Positions 1-6,203 of a stretch of DNA of 6,468 bases are shown one piece after another (the stretch's first letter is position 1; each line of letters starts with the position of its first letter). The translations under genes and the position numbers were made by a program. Under the pieces are notes generated by a model that was given only the letters and a program-made list of their open reading frames with translations, was not told where the DNA came from and did no database searches. Source of the DNA: Candidatus Bipolaricaulota bacterium (lineage in GTDB: Bacteria > Bipolaricaulota > Bipolaricaulia > Bipolaricaulales > Bipolaricaulaceae); assembly GCA_015661965.1 (NCBI GenBank), contig DQVA01000060.1, positions 1-6,468 on the forward strand, given 5' to 3'.

Positions 1-5
1 CAGGG

Positions 6-12
6 AGGAGGT
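6..12 (+). promoter_or_regulatory. Ribosome binding site of groES
   Basis: AGGAGGT lies 6 nt before the ATG at 19, a strong match to the 16S rRNA 3' end at ideal spacing. It fixes the groES start. The operon promoter, and any CIRCE/HrcA heat-shock operator, would lie before the window and cannot be judged. Confidence 0.85.
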
Positions 13-18
13 GGCTCG

Positions 19-291
19 ATGAAGGTCAAACCACTGGGGAATCGCGTCCTCGTCAAGAAGATCGAGGAGGAAGAGCGCCGCACCCCGGGCGGCATCGTCC
101 TGCCCGAGTCCGTCAAGGACGAGAAGGCCGTCCGCGGCGAGGTGGTGGCCCTCGGCACCGCCGATAAGTTCGACGTCAAAGAGGGCGATAAAGTCCTGAT
201 CTCCGCCTATGCCGGCACCGAGATCCGCATGGGCGAGGAGAAATACCTGCTGGTTAAGTCCAACGACATCCTGGCAGTGATCGAGGAGTGA
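19..291 (+). CDS. groES: GroES (Hsp10/Cpn10) co-chaperonin
   Basis: This encodes the cytoplasmic co-chaperonin that forms the heptameric lid on GroEL and closes the folding chamber in an ATP-dependent cycle. The 90-residue product is near the usual 95-97. It shows the family pattern: an N-terminal KPLGNRVLVKK strand, a mobile loop at about residues 17-34 carrying the GGIVLP segment whose Ile-Val-Leu (26-28) docks on GroEL, then RGEVVALG (39-46), the VKEGDKVL strand and a C-terminal YLLVKSNDILAVIEE. The ATG at 19 is set by a strong ribosome binding site. groEL follows 10 nt later, so the two are co-transcribed and probably translationally linked, because the groEL ribosome binding site begins in the groES stop codon. 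No defect is visible. Confidence 0.98.
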   Translation: MKVKPLGNRVLVKKIEEEERRTPGGIVLPESVKDEKAVRGEVVALGTADKFDVKEGDKVLISAYAGTEIRMGEEKYLLVKSNDILAVIEE

Positions 292-297
292 GGAGGT
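291..297 (+). promoter_or_regulatory. Ribosome binding site of groEL, overlapping the groES stop
   Basis: AGGAGGT begins at the last base of the groES TGA and sits 4-5 nt before the ATG at 302. A GTG at 296 is in frame, but it lies inside this Shine-Dalgarno sequence and so cannot be the start. The arrangement suggests that ribosomes ending groES help initiate groEL. Confidence 0.85.
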
Positions 298-301
298 GAC
301 C

Positions 302-1921
302 ATGGCGGCCAAAGAGGTGATATTCGGCGAGGAGGCGAGGCGCAAGATCCTCGACGGCGTGGAGAAGCTGGCCAGCGTGGTCCGGGTCACCCTGGGTCCC
401 CGCGGCCGCAACGTCGGCATCGAGAAGAAGTTCGGCTCCCCCGACATCGTGAACGACGGCGTCACCATCGCCGAGGAGCAGGAGTACAAGGACCCGTTCG
501 AGAACATGGGGGCCCAGCTCGTCAAGGAGGTGGCCTCCAAGACCAACGACGTGGCCGGGGACGGCACCACCACCGCCACCATCCTGGCCCACTCCCTGGT
601 CAAGGAGGGGTTCAAGATGGTGGCCGCCGGTGCCAACCCCATGGCCCTGAAGCGGGGCATCGAGAAGGGCGCCAAGGCGGTAGTGGACGAGCTCAAGAAG
701 ATGGCCAAGACCCTCACCACCAAGGAGGAGACCGCCCAAGTGGCCACCATCTCCGCCAACGACCCCGATATCGGTCGCATCGTGGCCGACGCCATGGAGG
801 AGGTGGGCGAGGACGGCGTGATCACCGTGGAGGACTCCGACACCATCGAGACCTACTATGAAGTGGTGGAGGGGATGCGGTTCGACCGGGAATACCTGTC
901 GCCCTATTTTGTCACCGACCCCAAGAAGATGGAAGTGGTGCTGGAGAACCCCTACATCCTCATCACCGACCGGGAGCTGAAGAACGCCATGGAGCTGATC
1001 CCGCTCCTGGAGAAGGTGGCCCAATCCGGAAAGCCGCTCCTGGTGATCGCCAAGGACGTGACCGGGGAGGCGCTGTCCACGCTGGTCTTGAACAAGCTCA
1101 AGGGGACCCTGACCTCCTGTGCCGTCAAGGCGCCGGGGTTCGGTGACCGCCGCAAGGCCATGCTGGAGGACATCGCCATCCTCACCGGCGGGGTGGTGGT
1201 GGCCGAGGACGCCGGCATGGAGATCAAGAACACCACCCTGGACATGCTGGGCCGGGCTGAGAAGGTGAAGGTGACCCACGAGGACACCACCATCATCGGC
1301 GGCAAGGGCGATCCCAATGCCATCAAGGCCCGCATCGAACAGATCAACGAGCAGATCAAGACCACCGACTCCGACTACGACCGGGAGAAGCTGGAGGAGC
1401 GCAAGGCGAAGCTCGCCGGCGGGGTGGCGGTGATCAAGGTGGGGGCCGCCACCGAGACCGAGCTGGAGGAGAAGAAGCACCGCATGGAGGACGCCCTAGA
1501 GGCCACCAAGGCCGCGGTGGAGGAGGGGATCCTGCCCGGCGGTGGGGTGGCCCTGCTCAACGCCTCCAAGGTCCTGGAGAAACTGGAGAAGGAGCTTGAG
1601 GGCGATGAGAAGGTGGGCGTTCAGATCCTCCGGCGGGCGCTGGAAGAGCCGGCCCGGCAGCTGGCGGAGAACGCCGGTATGGAGGGCGCGGTGATCGTGG
1701 AGAAGCTGAAGCAGGAGAAGCCCGGGGTGGGCTTCGACGTGGTGCAGGAGAAGTTCACCGACATGTTCGAGGCCGGGATCATCGACCCCACCAAGGTAAC
1801 GCGTTCGGCGCTCCAGAACGCGGTCTCCATCGCCGGCATGCTCCTCACCACCGAGGCGTTGGTGGCGGAGATCAAGGAGGAGAAGAAGGAGAGCATGCCC
1901 ACCCCGCCCATGGAGTACTGA
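302..1921 (+). CDS. groEL: GroEL (Hsp60/Cpn60) chaperonin
   Basis: This encodes the large chaperonin subunit, a double-ring 14-mer that folds proteins in the cytoplasm with GroES and ATP. The product from ATG 302 is 539 residues. The equatorial nucleotide site is intact: TLGPRGRNV (30-38), NDGVTIA (51-57) and GDGTTTATILA (86-96), where D87 is the ATP/Mg ligand. D397 in RMEDALEATKAAVEEG matches the catalytic Asp398 of E. coli. The apical substrate/GroES surface is conserved, including REYLSPYFV (196-204) and AMELIPLLEKV (229-239). PGGGVALL (412-419) starts the second equatorial half. The C terminus ends in MPTPPMEY, without the flexible Gly-Gly-Met repeats found in many bacterial GroELs. The gene is second in the groESL unit and is followed by a strong terminator. 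It appears to be the canonical copy, since it is paired with groES. Confidence 0.98.
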   Translation: MAAKEVIFGEEARRKILDGVEKLASVVRVTLGPRGRNVGIEKKFGSPDIVNDGVTIAEEQEYKDPFENMGAQLVKEVASKTNDVAGDGTTTATILAHSLVKEGFKMVAAGANPMALKRGIEKGAKAVVDELKKMAKTLTTKEETAQVATISANDPDIGRIVADAMEEVGEDGVITVEDSDTIETYYEVVEGMRFDREYLSPYFVTDPKKMEVVLENPYILITDRELKNAMELIPLLEKVAQSGKPLLVIAKDVTGEALSTLVLNKLKGTLTSCAVKAPGFGDRRKAMLEDIAILTGGVVVAEDAGMEIKNTTLDMLGRAEKVKVTHEDTTIIGGKGDPNAIKARIEQINEQIKTTDSDYDREKLEERKAKLAGGVAVIKVGAATETELEEKKHRMEDALEATKAAVEEGILPGGGVALLNASKVLEKLEKELEGDEKVGVQILRRALEEPARQLAENAGMEGAVIVEKLKQEKPGVGFDVVQEKFTDMFEAGIIDPTKVTRSALQNAVSIAGMLLTTEALVAEIKEEKKESMPTPPMEY

Positions 1922-1955
1922 TCGGCTCCGTTTAAGCGGAGGGGTTAAAGGCGTT

Positions 1956-1988
1956 GAGGCCCCGGCGAAGCGCCGGGGCCTCCCTTTT
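1956..1988 (+). terminator. Intrinsic terminator of groES-groEL
   Basis: A perfect 12-bp stem (GAGGCCCCGGCG with CGCCGGGGCCTC, loop AAG at 1968-1970) is followed by CC and TTTT. It starts 34 nt after the groEL stop. On the opposite strand it lies just downstream of the lamin-tail gene's stop but is followed there by AACGCCTTT, so it may only weakly terminate that convergent gene. A smaller imperfect inverted repeat, TCCGTTTAAGCGGA, lies at 1927-1940. Confidence 0.88.
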
Positions 1989-1998
1989 CCCCCGGTGG

Positions 1999-2859
1999 TC
2001 AGCCGGCCAGCTCCGCCTCCAACACGGCCACCCCCCAGAAGCCGTCCGGATCCACGGCCTTGACCACGAGTAGCACCGGCCCCGGCTCCCAAGCCGTCGT
2101 GTCCCAATCGTAGCTCCCGCTTGCCGGCAAGGCCTCCGCCACCGGCTGCAGGGTGGCCCCGCCGTCATAGGACACGTACAGGCCCACCTGTAGCTCCCCC
2201 GCCGGGGTGTCCGGGTCCACCGCTTGCCAGCTCCAGGTCACAATGCCGGAAAGGGGTCCCTCGGGCAGGGCCAGCTCCACCCGTGGGGAGGAGAGGTAAG
2301 CCAGGTTGGGCCCGCCCGGGGTCCCCCGGATGGGGGCACCGGCAGCGTCCAGCAGCTCCCCGGGGAGCCCGGTGCGCCAGAATAACCGCCCGTCCGGGGC
2401 GGTGGGGGAGACCCGCTCCATGGACGCCCCCTTGGTCCCGGCCCACCAGCCCTCGGGACAACCCGCGTTGGCAGTGGAGACCACGTTCCCCTCCGGGTCG
2501 ACCAGCGTCAGCACCTCTCCCCGGTTGGCGAGCGCCCCTCGGTAGATTAGATCCGCCTCCACCCCCACCACGGTATCGTCAGCCGTCCGTTCCAGCAGGA
2601 AGTAACCGTGGGGCTCTATCACCCACCGCCTGAGGAACACCGTGTTCCCGGACTCCTCCCCCAGGGGGATCGTCACCCCCTCCCAGGCCAGTATCCAGCC
2701 CGTGAGGTCCACCGGCTCATCGGAGGCGTTGTAGATCTCGATCCACTCATCGTACGGGGAGGCCTCGGTGCCTCCCCAGGCCACCTCGTTGATCACCACC
2801 TGGGCTGCTGCCGGGATCACCAAGGCCAACCAGAAGGCCGCCGCACACAGGCCTTTCAT
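1999..2859 (-). CDS. Secreted lamin-tail-domain (LTD) protein, function unknown
   Basis: The 286-residue product begins with a short signal peptide: K3-like charged start, a hydrophobic core at about residues 4-16 and an AAA|Q site, giving likely cleavage after A19. No transmembrane segment follows. Residues 20 to about 132 match the bacterial lamin-tail (LTD) beta-sandwich: VVINEVAWGG, DEWIEIYN (37-44), PVDLTGW (49-55) and a GYFLLER strand (85-91). The family's usual extension follows, with SMERVSP (146-152), W161 and a GTPGGPN turn (179-185). Residues 190-286 look like a second all-beta, Ig/fibronectin-like domain (TWSWQAVDPD, LYVSYDGG, VKAVDPDG). LTDs occur in exported proteins and nucleases, but no nuclease or other catalytic domain is visible here. 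The role may be adhesive, surface or ligand-binding (inference). It converges with groEL and diverges from topA, with no operon partner. Confidence 0.85.
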   Translation of the reverse strand: MKGLCAAAFWLALVIPAAAQVVINEVAWGGTEASPYDEWIEIYNASDEPVDLTGWILAWEGVTIPLGEESGNTVFLRRWVIEPHGYFLLERTADDTVVGVEADLIYRGALANRGEVLTLVDPEGNVVSTANAGCPEGWWAGTKGASMERVSPTAPDGRLFWRTGLPGELLDAAGAPIRGTPGGPNLAYLSSPRVELALPEGPLSGIVTWSWQAVDPDTPAGELQVGLYVSYDGGATLQPVAEALPASGSYDWDTTAWEPGPVLLVVKAVDPDGFWGVAVLEAELAG

Positions 2860-2862
2860 CGG

Positions 2863-2874
2863 GGATCACCTCCT
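2863..2874 (-). promoter_or_regulatory. Unusually long ribosome binding site of the lamin-tail gene
   Basis: Reading the minus strand, AGGAGGTGATCC precedes the ATG (2859-2857), with 9 nt between AGGAGG... core T and the start region. GGAGGTGATCC is an 11-nt complement to the conserved 3' end of bacterial 16S rRNA. It fixes the start codon and predicts strong translation. Confidence 0.8.
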
Positions 2875-2881
2875 CAGGGCA

Positions 2882-2911
2882 ATCCTGCCACCGGGGCCCC
2901 CCCGGTGTCAA
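2882..2911 (-). promoter_or_regulatory. Candidate promoter of the lamin-tail gene
   Basis: On the minus strand an exact -35 consensus TTGACA (2911-2906) is followed after 18 nt by CAGGAT (2887-2882), which matches the -10 consensus at only three of six positions. Transcription would begin near 2875, at the edge of the Shine-Dalgarno sequence, giving a very short leader. The -35 is convincing and the -10 is weak. Confidence 0.35.
2889..2907. repeat. Perfect 8-bp inverted repeat in the divergent promoter region
   Basis: CACCGGGG (2889-2896) and CCCCGGTG (2900-2907) are separated by CCC. No T run follows on either strand, so it is not a typical terminator. It fills most of the spacer of the candidate lamin-tail promoter and touches its -35, where an operator would be expected. 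A chance GC-rich palindrome is also possible. Confidence 0.5.
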
Positions 2912-2915
2912 CCCC

Positions 2916-2944
2916 TTGCGGTCCCCCAGCCCCGCTTCCATAAT
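2916..2944 (+). promoter_or_regulatory. Candidate promoter of topA
   Basis: TTGCGG (2916-2921) and CATAAT (2939-2944, five of six matches to TATAAT) are separated by exactly 17 nt. Transcription would begin near 2951, about 16 nt before the topA ATG. If so, the TTG at 2916 that would extend the topA frame belongs to the -35 and is not a start codon. The -35 is 4 bp from the oppositely oriented TTGACA of the lamin-tail promoter. Confidence 0.45.
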
Positions 2945-2966
2945 CCCGCAGGAGTCGAACCGGCCG

Positions 2967-5186
2967 ATGACAGGGAAAAGGGTAGTCATCGTGGAATCGC
3001 CCACCAAGGCCCGTACCCTCACCGCCTACCTGGGGCGGGGGTTCGAGGTCCATTCCTCGAAAGGGCACGTGCGGGACCTCCCCGACAAGGAGCTGGGGGT
3101 GGACGTGAAACGGGGGTTTTCCGCCAAGTGGGTGGTGCGGGACCGGCGGGTGGTGTCCGCCCTCAAACGGGCAGTGCGGGAGGCCGCGGCAGTGTACCTG
3201 GCCACCGACCCGGACCGGGAGGGCGAGGCCATCGCTTTCGACCTGTTGGAGCTGCTCGGCGACGGGGCCCGGGAGCGGTTCGCCCGGGTGCTCCTGCATG
3301 AGATCACCCCGGAGGCAGTGCAGCGGGCCCTGGCGGAGCCGGGCCAGGTGGACCTGAACAAGGTGGAGGCCCAGCGGGCGAGGAGGATCCTGGATCGACT
3401 GGTGGGCTATCAGGTGTCGCCGCTCTTGTCGTTGGTGCTGGCCGGGCGCAGGTTCGAGGGACTGTCCGCCGGGCGGGTCCAATCGGTGGCGCTCCGGTTC
3501 ATCTGTGACCGGGAGCTGGAGATCCAGGACTTCGTGCCCCTGCCCTACTGGGAGGTGCAGGCCCGCTTCCCCACCGAGCCCCCGTTCTCCGCCAAGCTAG
3601 CGGGGAAGATCACCGCCCCGGAGGAGGTGGAGCGCCTCCGGCAGGCATTGGCCGCGGCCCGGTTCGTAGTGGAGGAGGTGGTCGAGGAGGAAGTGAAGCG
3701 CCGCCCGCCGCCTCCCTTTATCACCTCCACCCTACAGCAGGCGGCAGCCAGTGAACTCAGGATGTCCCCCCGCCGCACCATGCAGATCGCCCAGCAGCTC
3801 TACGAGGGCGTGGACGTAAAGGGGGAACGCCTGGGGCTGATTACCTACATGCGCACCGACTCGGTGCGGGTGGCGGACTCCGCCATCAAGGAAGCACGGG
3901 CCTTGATCAGGGACCGGTTCGGCAGGGACTATCTTTCCCCCCGGCCCAGGAAGTTCAGGAACAAGCGCCGCTCCCAGGACGCCCACGAGGCCATCCGGCC
4001 CTCCCAGGTGACCCTCACCCCGGAAGAGGTGGCCCCCCACCTCACCCCGGAGCAGGCGAAGCTATACGGGCTCATCTGGCGGAGGTTCGTGGCCACCCAG
4101 ATGGCGGACGGGATCTGGAAGCGGGTCAAGGTCACCATTAAGGCCGGGGAGCAGCTGCTGAAGGCCTCCGCTTCCCGGCCGCTGTTCCCCGGGTTCACCC
4201 AGGTGCTCCCGGTGGGCAAGCTCGAGGACGAGGGGGTGGAGCTGCCGGACGGCCTCGCGCCAGGGCTGGAACTCCCTGCCCCCAAGCTGGAGTTCCTGGA
4301 AAAGCAGACCGAGCCCCCGGGCCGGTACACCGAGGCCGGACTGATCAGGAAGCTGGAGCGGGAGGGGATCGGCCGGCCTAGCACCTACGCCCAGATCGTG
4401 ACCGTCATCCAAGAGCGGGGATACGTGCTGAGGGAGAACGGGGCTCTGCGGCCCACCCTGCTCGGGCACGTAGTCACTGACTTCCTGCGGGAGCACTTCC
4501 CGGAGACGGTGCGAGAGGACTTCACCGCCCGAATGGAGGAGGACCTGGACCGCATCCAGGAGGGGGAGGCGGATCGTCTGGAGGTGCTGTCCCGGTTTTA
4601 CGAGTGGTTCTCAAAGCGCCTGGAACGGGTGGAGCAGGAACTTCAGGAGGGCAAGAAGCCGTTTCGGGTGCTATCGGATGTGCGGTGTCCCAACTGCGGT
4701 GCCCCCATGGAGGTGCGGGTGTGGAAGGGAGGGCTGTACCTCGGGTGCTCCCGCTACCCGGAGTGCAAGACCACCCGCAACCTGCCCGCCAACTTGAAGT
4801 ACCGGTATAGGCCGGGAAAGGTGGAACTGGCGGAGGCGCTGGCCGAGGCGGATGACGCCCCCGGGGCCCCCTGCCCCAACTGCGGCACCCCCATGCAGCT
4901 CAAACACGGGCGCTACGGCCGGTTCCTGGCTTGTCCCAGCTGTAGGGCCACCGCCCCGGTGCCCTCCGGGGTCACCTGCCCCAAGTGCGGGCAGGGGGAG
5001 CTGGTGGAGAGGTACTCCACCCGTCGCGGCGCTTTCTGGGCCTGCAACCGGTATCCCGACTGCCGCTTCGCCCTGCCGGGGAAACCGCTCCAGAGTTGCC
5101 CAGAATGCAAAAAGGGGGTCCTCTACGAGGACCCCCGTCACGGACGGCGCTGTTCCAACCCCGATTGCCCCAGCCGGTCCGGTTAG
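2967..5186 (+). CDS. topA: DNA topoisomerase I (type IA) with four zinc ribbons
   Basis: This enzyme relaxes negative supercoils by Mg-dependent single-strand cleavage and passage. From ATG 2967 the product is 739 residues. The TOPRIM domain opens with VVIVESPTKA (6-15, catalytic-site E10) and contains the acidic triad D81, D83, E85 in TDPDREGE. LDRLVGYQVSPLL (142-154) and GLSAGRVQSVALR (165-177) mark the type IA core. The active-site tyrosine is Y294 in LITYMRTDS, with R296 beside it, and H340-E341-A-I-R-P is the conserved downstream block. GIGRPSTYA is at 467-475. The tail has four complete four-cysteine zinc ribbons: C574/577/594/600, C636/639/656/659, C671/674/693/699 and C711/714/729/734. 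GGAG at 2951 is 12 nt from the ATG, a rather distant site. An in-frame TTG at 2916 would add 17 non-conserved residues and is rejected. The stop overlaps that of the convergent sigma gene. Confidence 0.97.
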   Translation: MTGKRVVIVESPTKARTLTAYLGRGFEVHSSKGHVRDLPDKELGVDVKRGFSAKWVVRDRRVVSALKRAVREAAAVYLATDPDREGEAIAFDLLELLGDGARERFARVLLHEITPEAVQRALAEPGQVDLNKVEAQRARRILDRLVGYQVSPLLSLVLAGRRFEGLSAGRVQSVALRFICDRELEIQDFVPLPYWEVQARFPTEPPFSAKLAGKITAPEEVERLRQALAAARFVVEEVVEEEVKRRPPPPFITSTLQQAAASELRMSPRRTMQIAQQLYEGVDVKGERLGLITYMRTDSVRVADSAIKEARALIRDRFGRDYLSPRPRKFRNKRRSQDAHEAIRPSQVTLTPEEVAPHLTPEQAKLYGLIWRRFVATQMADGIWKRVKVTIKAGEQLLKASASRPLFPGFTQVLPVGKLEDEGVELPDGLAPGLELPAPKLEFLEKQTEPPGRYTEAGLIRKLEREGIGRPSTYAQIVTVIQERGYVLRENGALRPTLLGHVVTDFLREHFPETVREDFTARMEEDLDRIQEGEADRLEVLSRFYEWFSKRLERVEQELQEGKKPFRVLSDVRCPNCGAPMEVRVWKGGLYLGCSRYPECKTTRNLPANLKYRYRPGKVELAEALAEADDAPGAPCPNCGTPMQLKHGRYGRFLACPSCRATAPVPSGVTCPKCGQGELVERYSTRRGAFWACNRYPDCRFALPGKPLQSCPECKKGVLYEDPRHGRRCSNPDCPSRSG
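5109..5136 (-). terminator. Intrinsic terminator of the sigma gene, inside the topA coding sequence
   Basis: On the minus strand a perfect 10-bp stem (GGGGGTCCTC with GAGGACCCCC, loop GTA, 5136-5114) is followed directly by TTTTT (5113-5109). It begins 46 nt past the sigma gene's TAA. On the plus strand the same bases encode K715 to R724 of TopA, between the two cysteine pairs of its fourth zinc ribbon. The plus strand has no T run after the hairpin, so topA transcription should not stop here. Confidence 0.8.
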
Positions 5187-6136
5187 TACTCCTCCTCCAG
5201 GAGGCGGAACTTCTCCAGCTTGCGCAGGAGGTCGGAGTGCTTGAGCTTCTCCAGGGCCTCCTTCTGGATCTGCCGTACCCGCTCCCGAGAGATGCCGAAT
5301 AGCTCCCCCACCTCGTCCAGGGTCTTGGGCTGGTTATCGTCAAGGCCGTAGCGCAACTCCAACACCCGCCGTTCCCTGGGGGTGAGCTTCTCCCGCAGGG
5401 CCTTTTGGAGCTCTGCTTGCAAAAGCTCCTTGAACGTCTCCTTGGTGGGGGATACCGCGGCGGAGTCCTCGATGAAATCGCCCAGCACCGAGCCTTCGTC
5501 CTCGTAGCCGATGGGGGTATCCAGGGAGGCCGTGTACTGAGCGGTCTTCTTGGCCTTGATGATGTTCTCCACCGTGGTATCCAGCTCCTCGGCCAGCTCC
5601 TCCAGGGAAGGTGGGGTGCCATGTTCCTTTAGGTAGTCACGTTCCACCTGGTATATCTTGCGGATCAGCTCGTTGATATGGGTGGGAACCCGGATGGTAC
5701 GGGAGCGGTTGGTGATGGCGCGGAGGATGGCCTGCCGGATCCACCAAGTGGCGTAGGTGGAGAATTTATAGCCTTTGCGCCAATCGAACTTCTCGATGGC
5801 CTTCATCAGGCCCAGGTTCCCTTCCTGGATCAAGTCCAGGAAGGGAAGGCCGCATCCCCGGTATTTCTTGGCGATGGATACCACCAACCGGAGGTTGGCC
5901 TCGGCCAGCTTCTCCTTGGCCTCCTTGTCCCCGGCCTCCACGCGTTTGGCAAGCTCCACTTCCTCTTCCTTCGTGAGGAGTGGTACCCGGGAGATCTCAT
6001 CGAAATAGGTACGGATGGGGTTCTCGGGTGAACGCCGCTTTACGTCCTCCTCTTCCAGGAGGTGCAGCTCGTCCACCTCCTGTCCCTCAAGGTGCTTCTT
6101 CTGCACCTTGTCGCCCAGGTTGGCCACGCTCTCCAT
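5183..6136 (-). CDS. rpoD: RNA polymerase sigma factor, RpoD/SigA family, lacking region 1.1
   Basis: This sigma-70 subunit directs core RNA polymerase to -10/-35 promoters. The 317-residue product has region 1.2 at about 38-70 (NPIRTYFDEISRVPLL), region 2 at 77-151 with FLDLIQEGN (99-107) and the melting/-10 segment KFSTYATWWIRQAILRAI (124-141), region 3 at 152-228 ending in LDTPIG and LGDFIEDS, and region 4 at 248-300. The -35 helix GISRERVRQI (281-290) keeps all the DNA contacts of E. coli sigma-70 (R284, E285, R288, Q289). Only 37 residues precede region 1.2, so region 1.1 is absent. L138 replaces the usual Thr of region 2.4 (T440 in E. coli), and the HPSR motif after region 4.2 is missing. 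These traits also fit a group 2 sigma, so primary status is likely but not proven. The start is set by AGGAGG 8 nt upstream. Its stop overlaps the topA stop by convergent orientation. Confidence 0.93.
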   Translation of the reverse strand: MESVANLGDKVQKKHLEGQEVDELHLLEEEDVKRRSPENPIRTYFDEISRVPLLTKEEEVELAKRVEAGDKEAKEKLAEANLRLVVSIAKKYRGCGLPFLDLIQEGNLGLMKAIEKFDWRKGYKFSTYATWWIRQAILRAITNRSRTIRVPTHINELIRKIYQVERDYLKEHGTPPSLEELAEELDTTVENIIKAKKTAQYTASLDTPIGYEDEGSVLGDFIEDSAAVSPTKETFKELLQAELQKALREKLTPRERRVLELRYGLDDNQPKTLDEVGELFGISRERVRQIQKEALEKLKHSDLLRKLEKFRLLEEEY

Positions 6137-6144
6137 ATTTAATT

Positions 6145-6150
6145 CCTCCT
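6145..6150 (-). promoter_or_regulatory. Ribosome binding site of the sigma gene
   Basis: The minus strand reads AGGAGG, then 8 AT-rich nt (AATTAAAT), then the ATG at 6136-6134. It fixes the start codon and confirms that the protein has no longer N terminus: the leader upstream contains no region 1.1 coding sequence. Confidence 0.85.
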
Positions 6151-6172
6151 ATTAGCCCGTGGGAGTCCAGGC

Positions 6173-6195
6173 AAAAACGAAGGGCCATCGGCCCT
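6173..6195 (-). promoter_or_regulatory. 5'-leader hairpin with U5 run (possible attenuator) of the sigma gene
   Basis: On the minus strand AGGGCC-GAT-GGCCCT (6195-6181) forms a perfect 6-bp GC-rich hairpin, followed by TCG and TTTTT (6177-6173). It looks like a short intrinsic terminator placed between the promoter and the gene. The hairpin would begin within about 3 nt of the predicted transcription start (near 6197), so it could cause early termination or pausing, or could protect the mRNA 5' end. Confidence 0.5.
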
Positions 6196-6203
6196 ACACC
6201 TTT

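Noticed and set aside
296..301. GTG start of GroEL giving MTMAAK
   Set aside because: The GTG is part of the AGGAGGT ribosome binding site itself. The ATG at 302 gives the usual MAAKEV start.
254..1480. 408-residue open frame on the minus strand opposite groEL
   Set aside because: It is His/Gly/Leu-rich, resembles no protein, and is the antisense shadow of a GC-rich gene with strong third-position G/C bias. groEL on the other strand is unmistakable.
1496..2107. 203-residue minus-strand frame spanning the groEL end and terminator
   Set aside because: It runs across the groEL terminator hairpin, has low-complexity Gly/Arg/Leu composition and lacks a ribosome binding site. The real minus-strand gene starts at 2859 in another frame.
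2916..2966. TTG-initiated 17-residue N-terminal extension of TopA
   Set aside because: The extension lies before the conserved GKRVVIVESPTKA start of the family, and the TTG coincides with the candidate -35. The ATG at 2967 has a (distant) GGAG upstream.
4972..5622. Ser/Arg/Pro-rich minus-strand frame across the topA/sigma junction
   Set aside because: It is the alternative-frame shadow of the sigma gene and topA, with composition typical of GC-rich off-frame translation.
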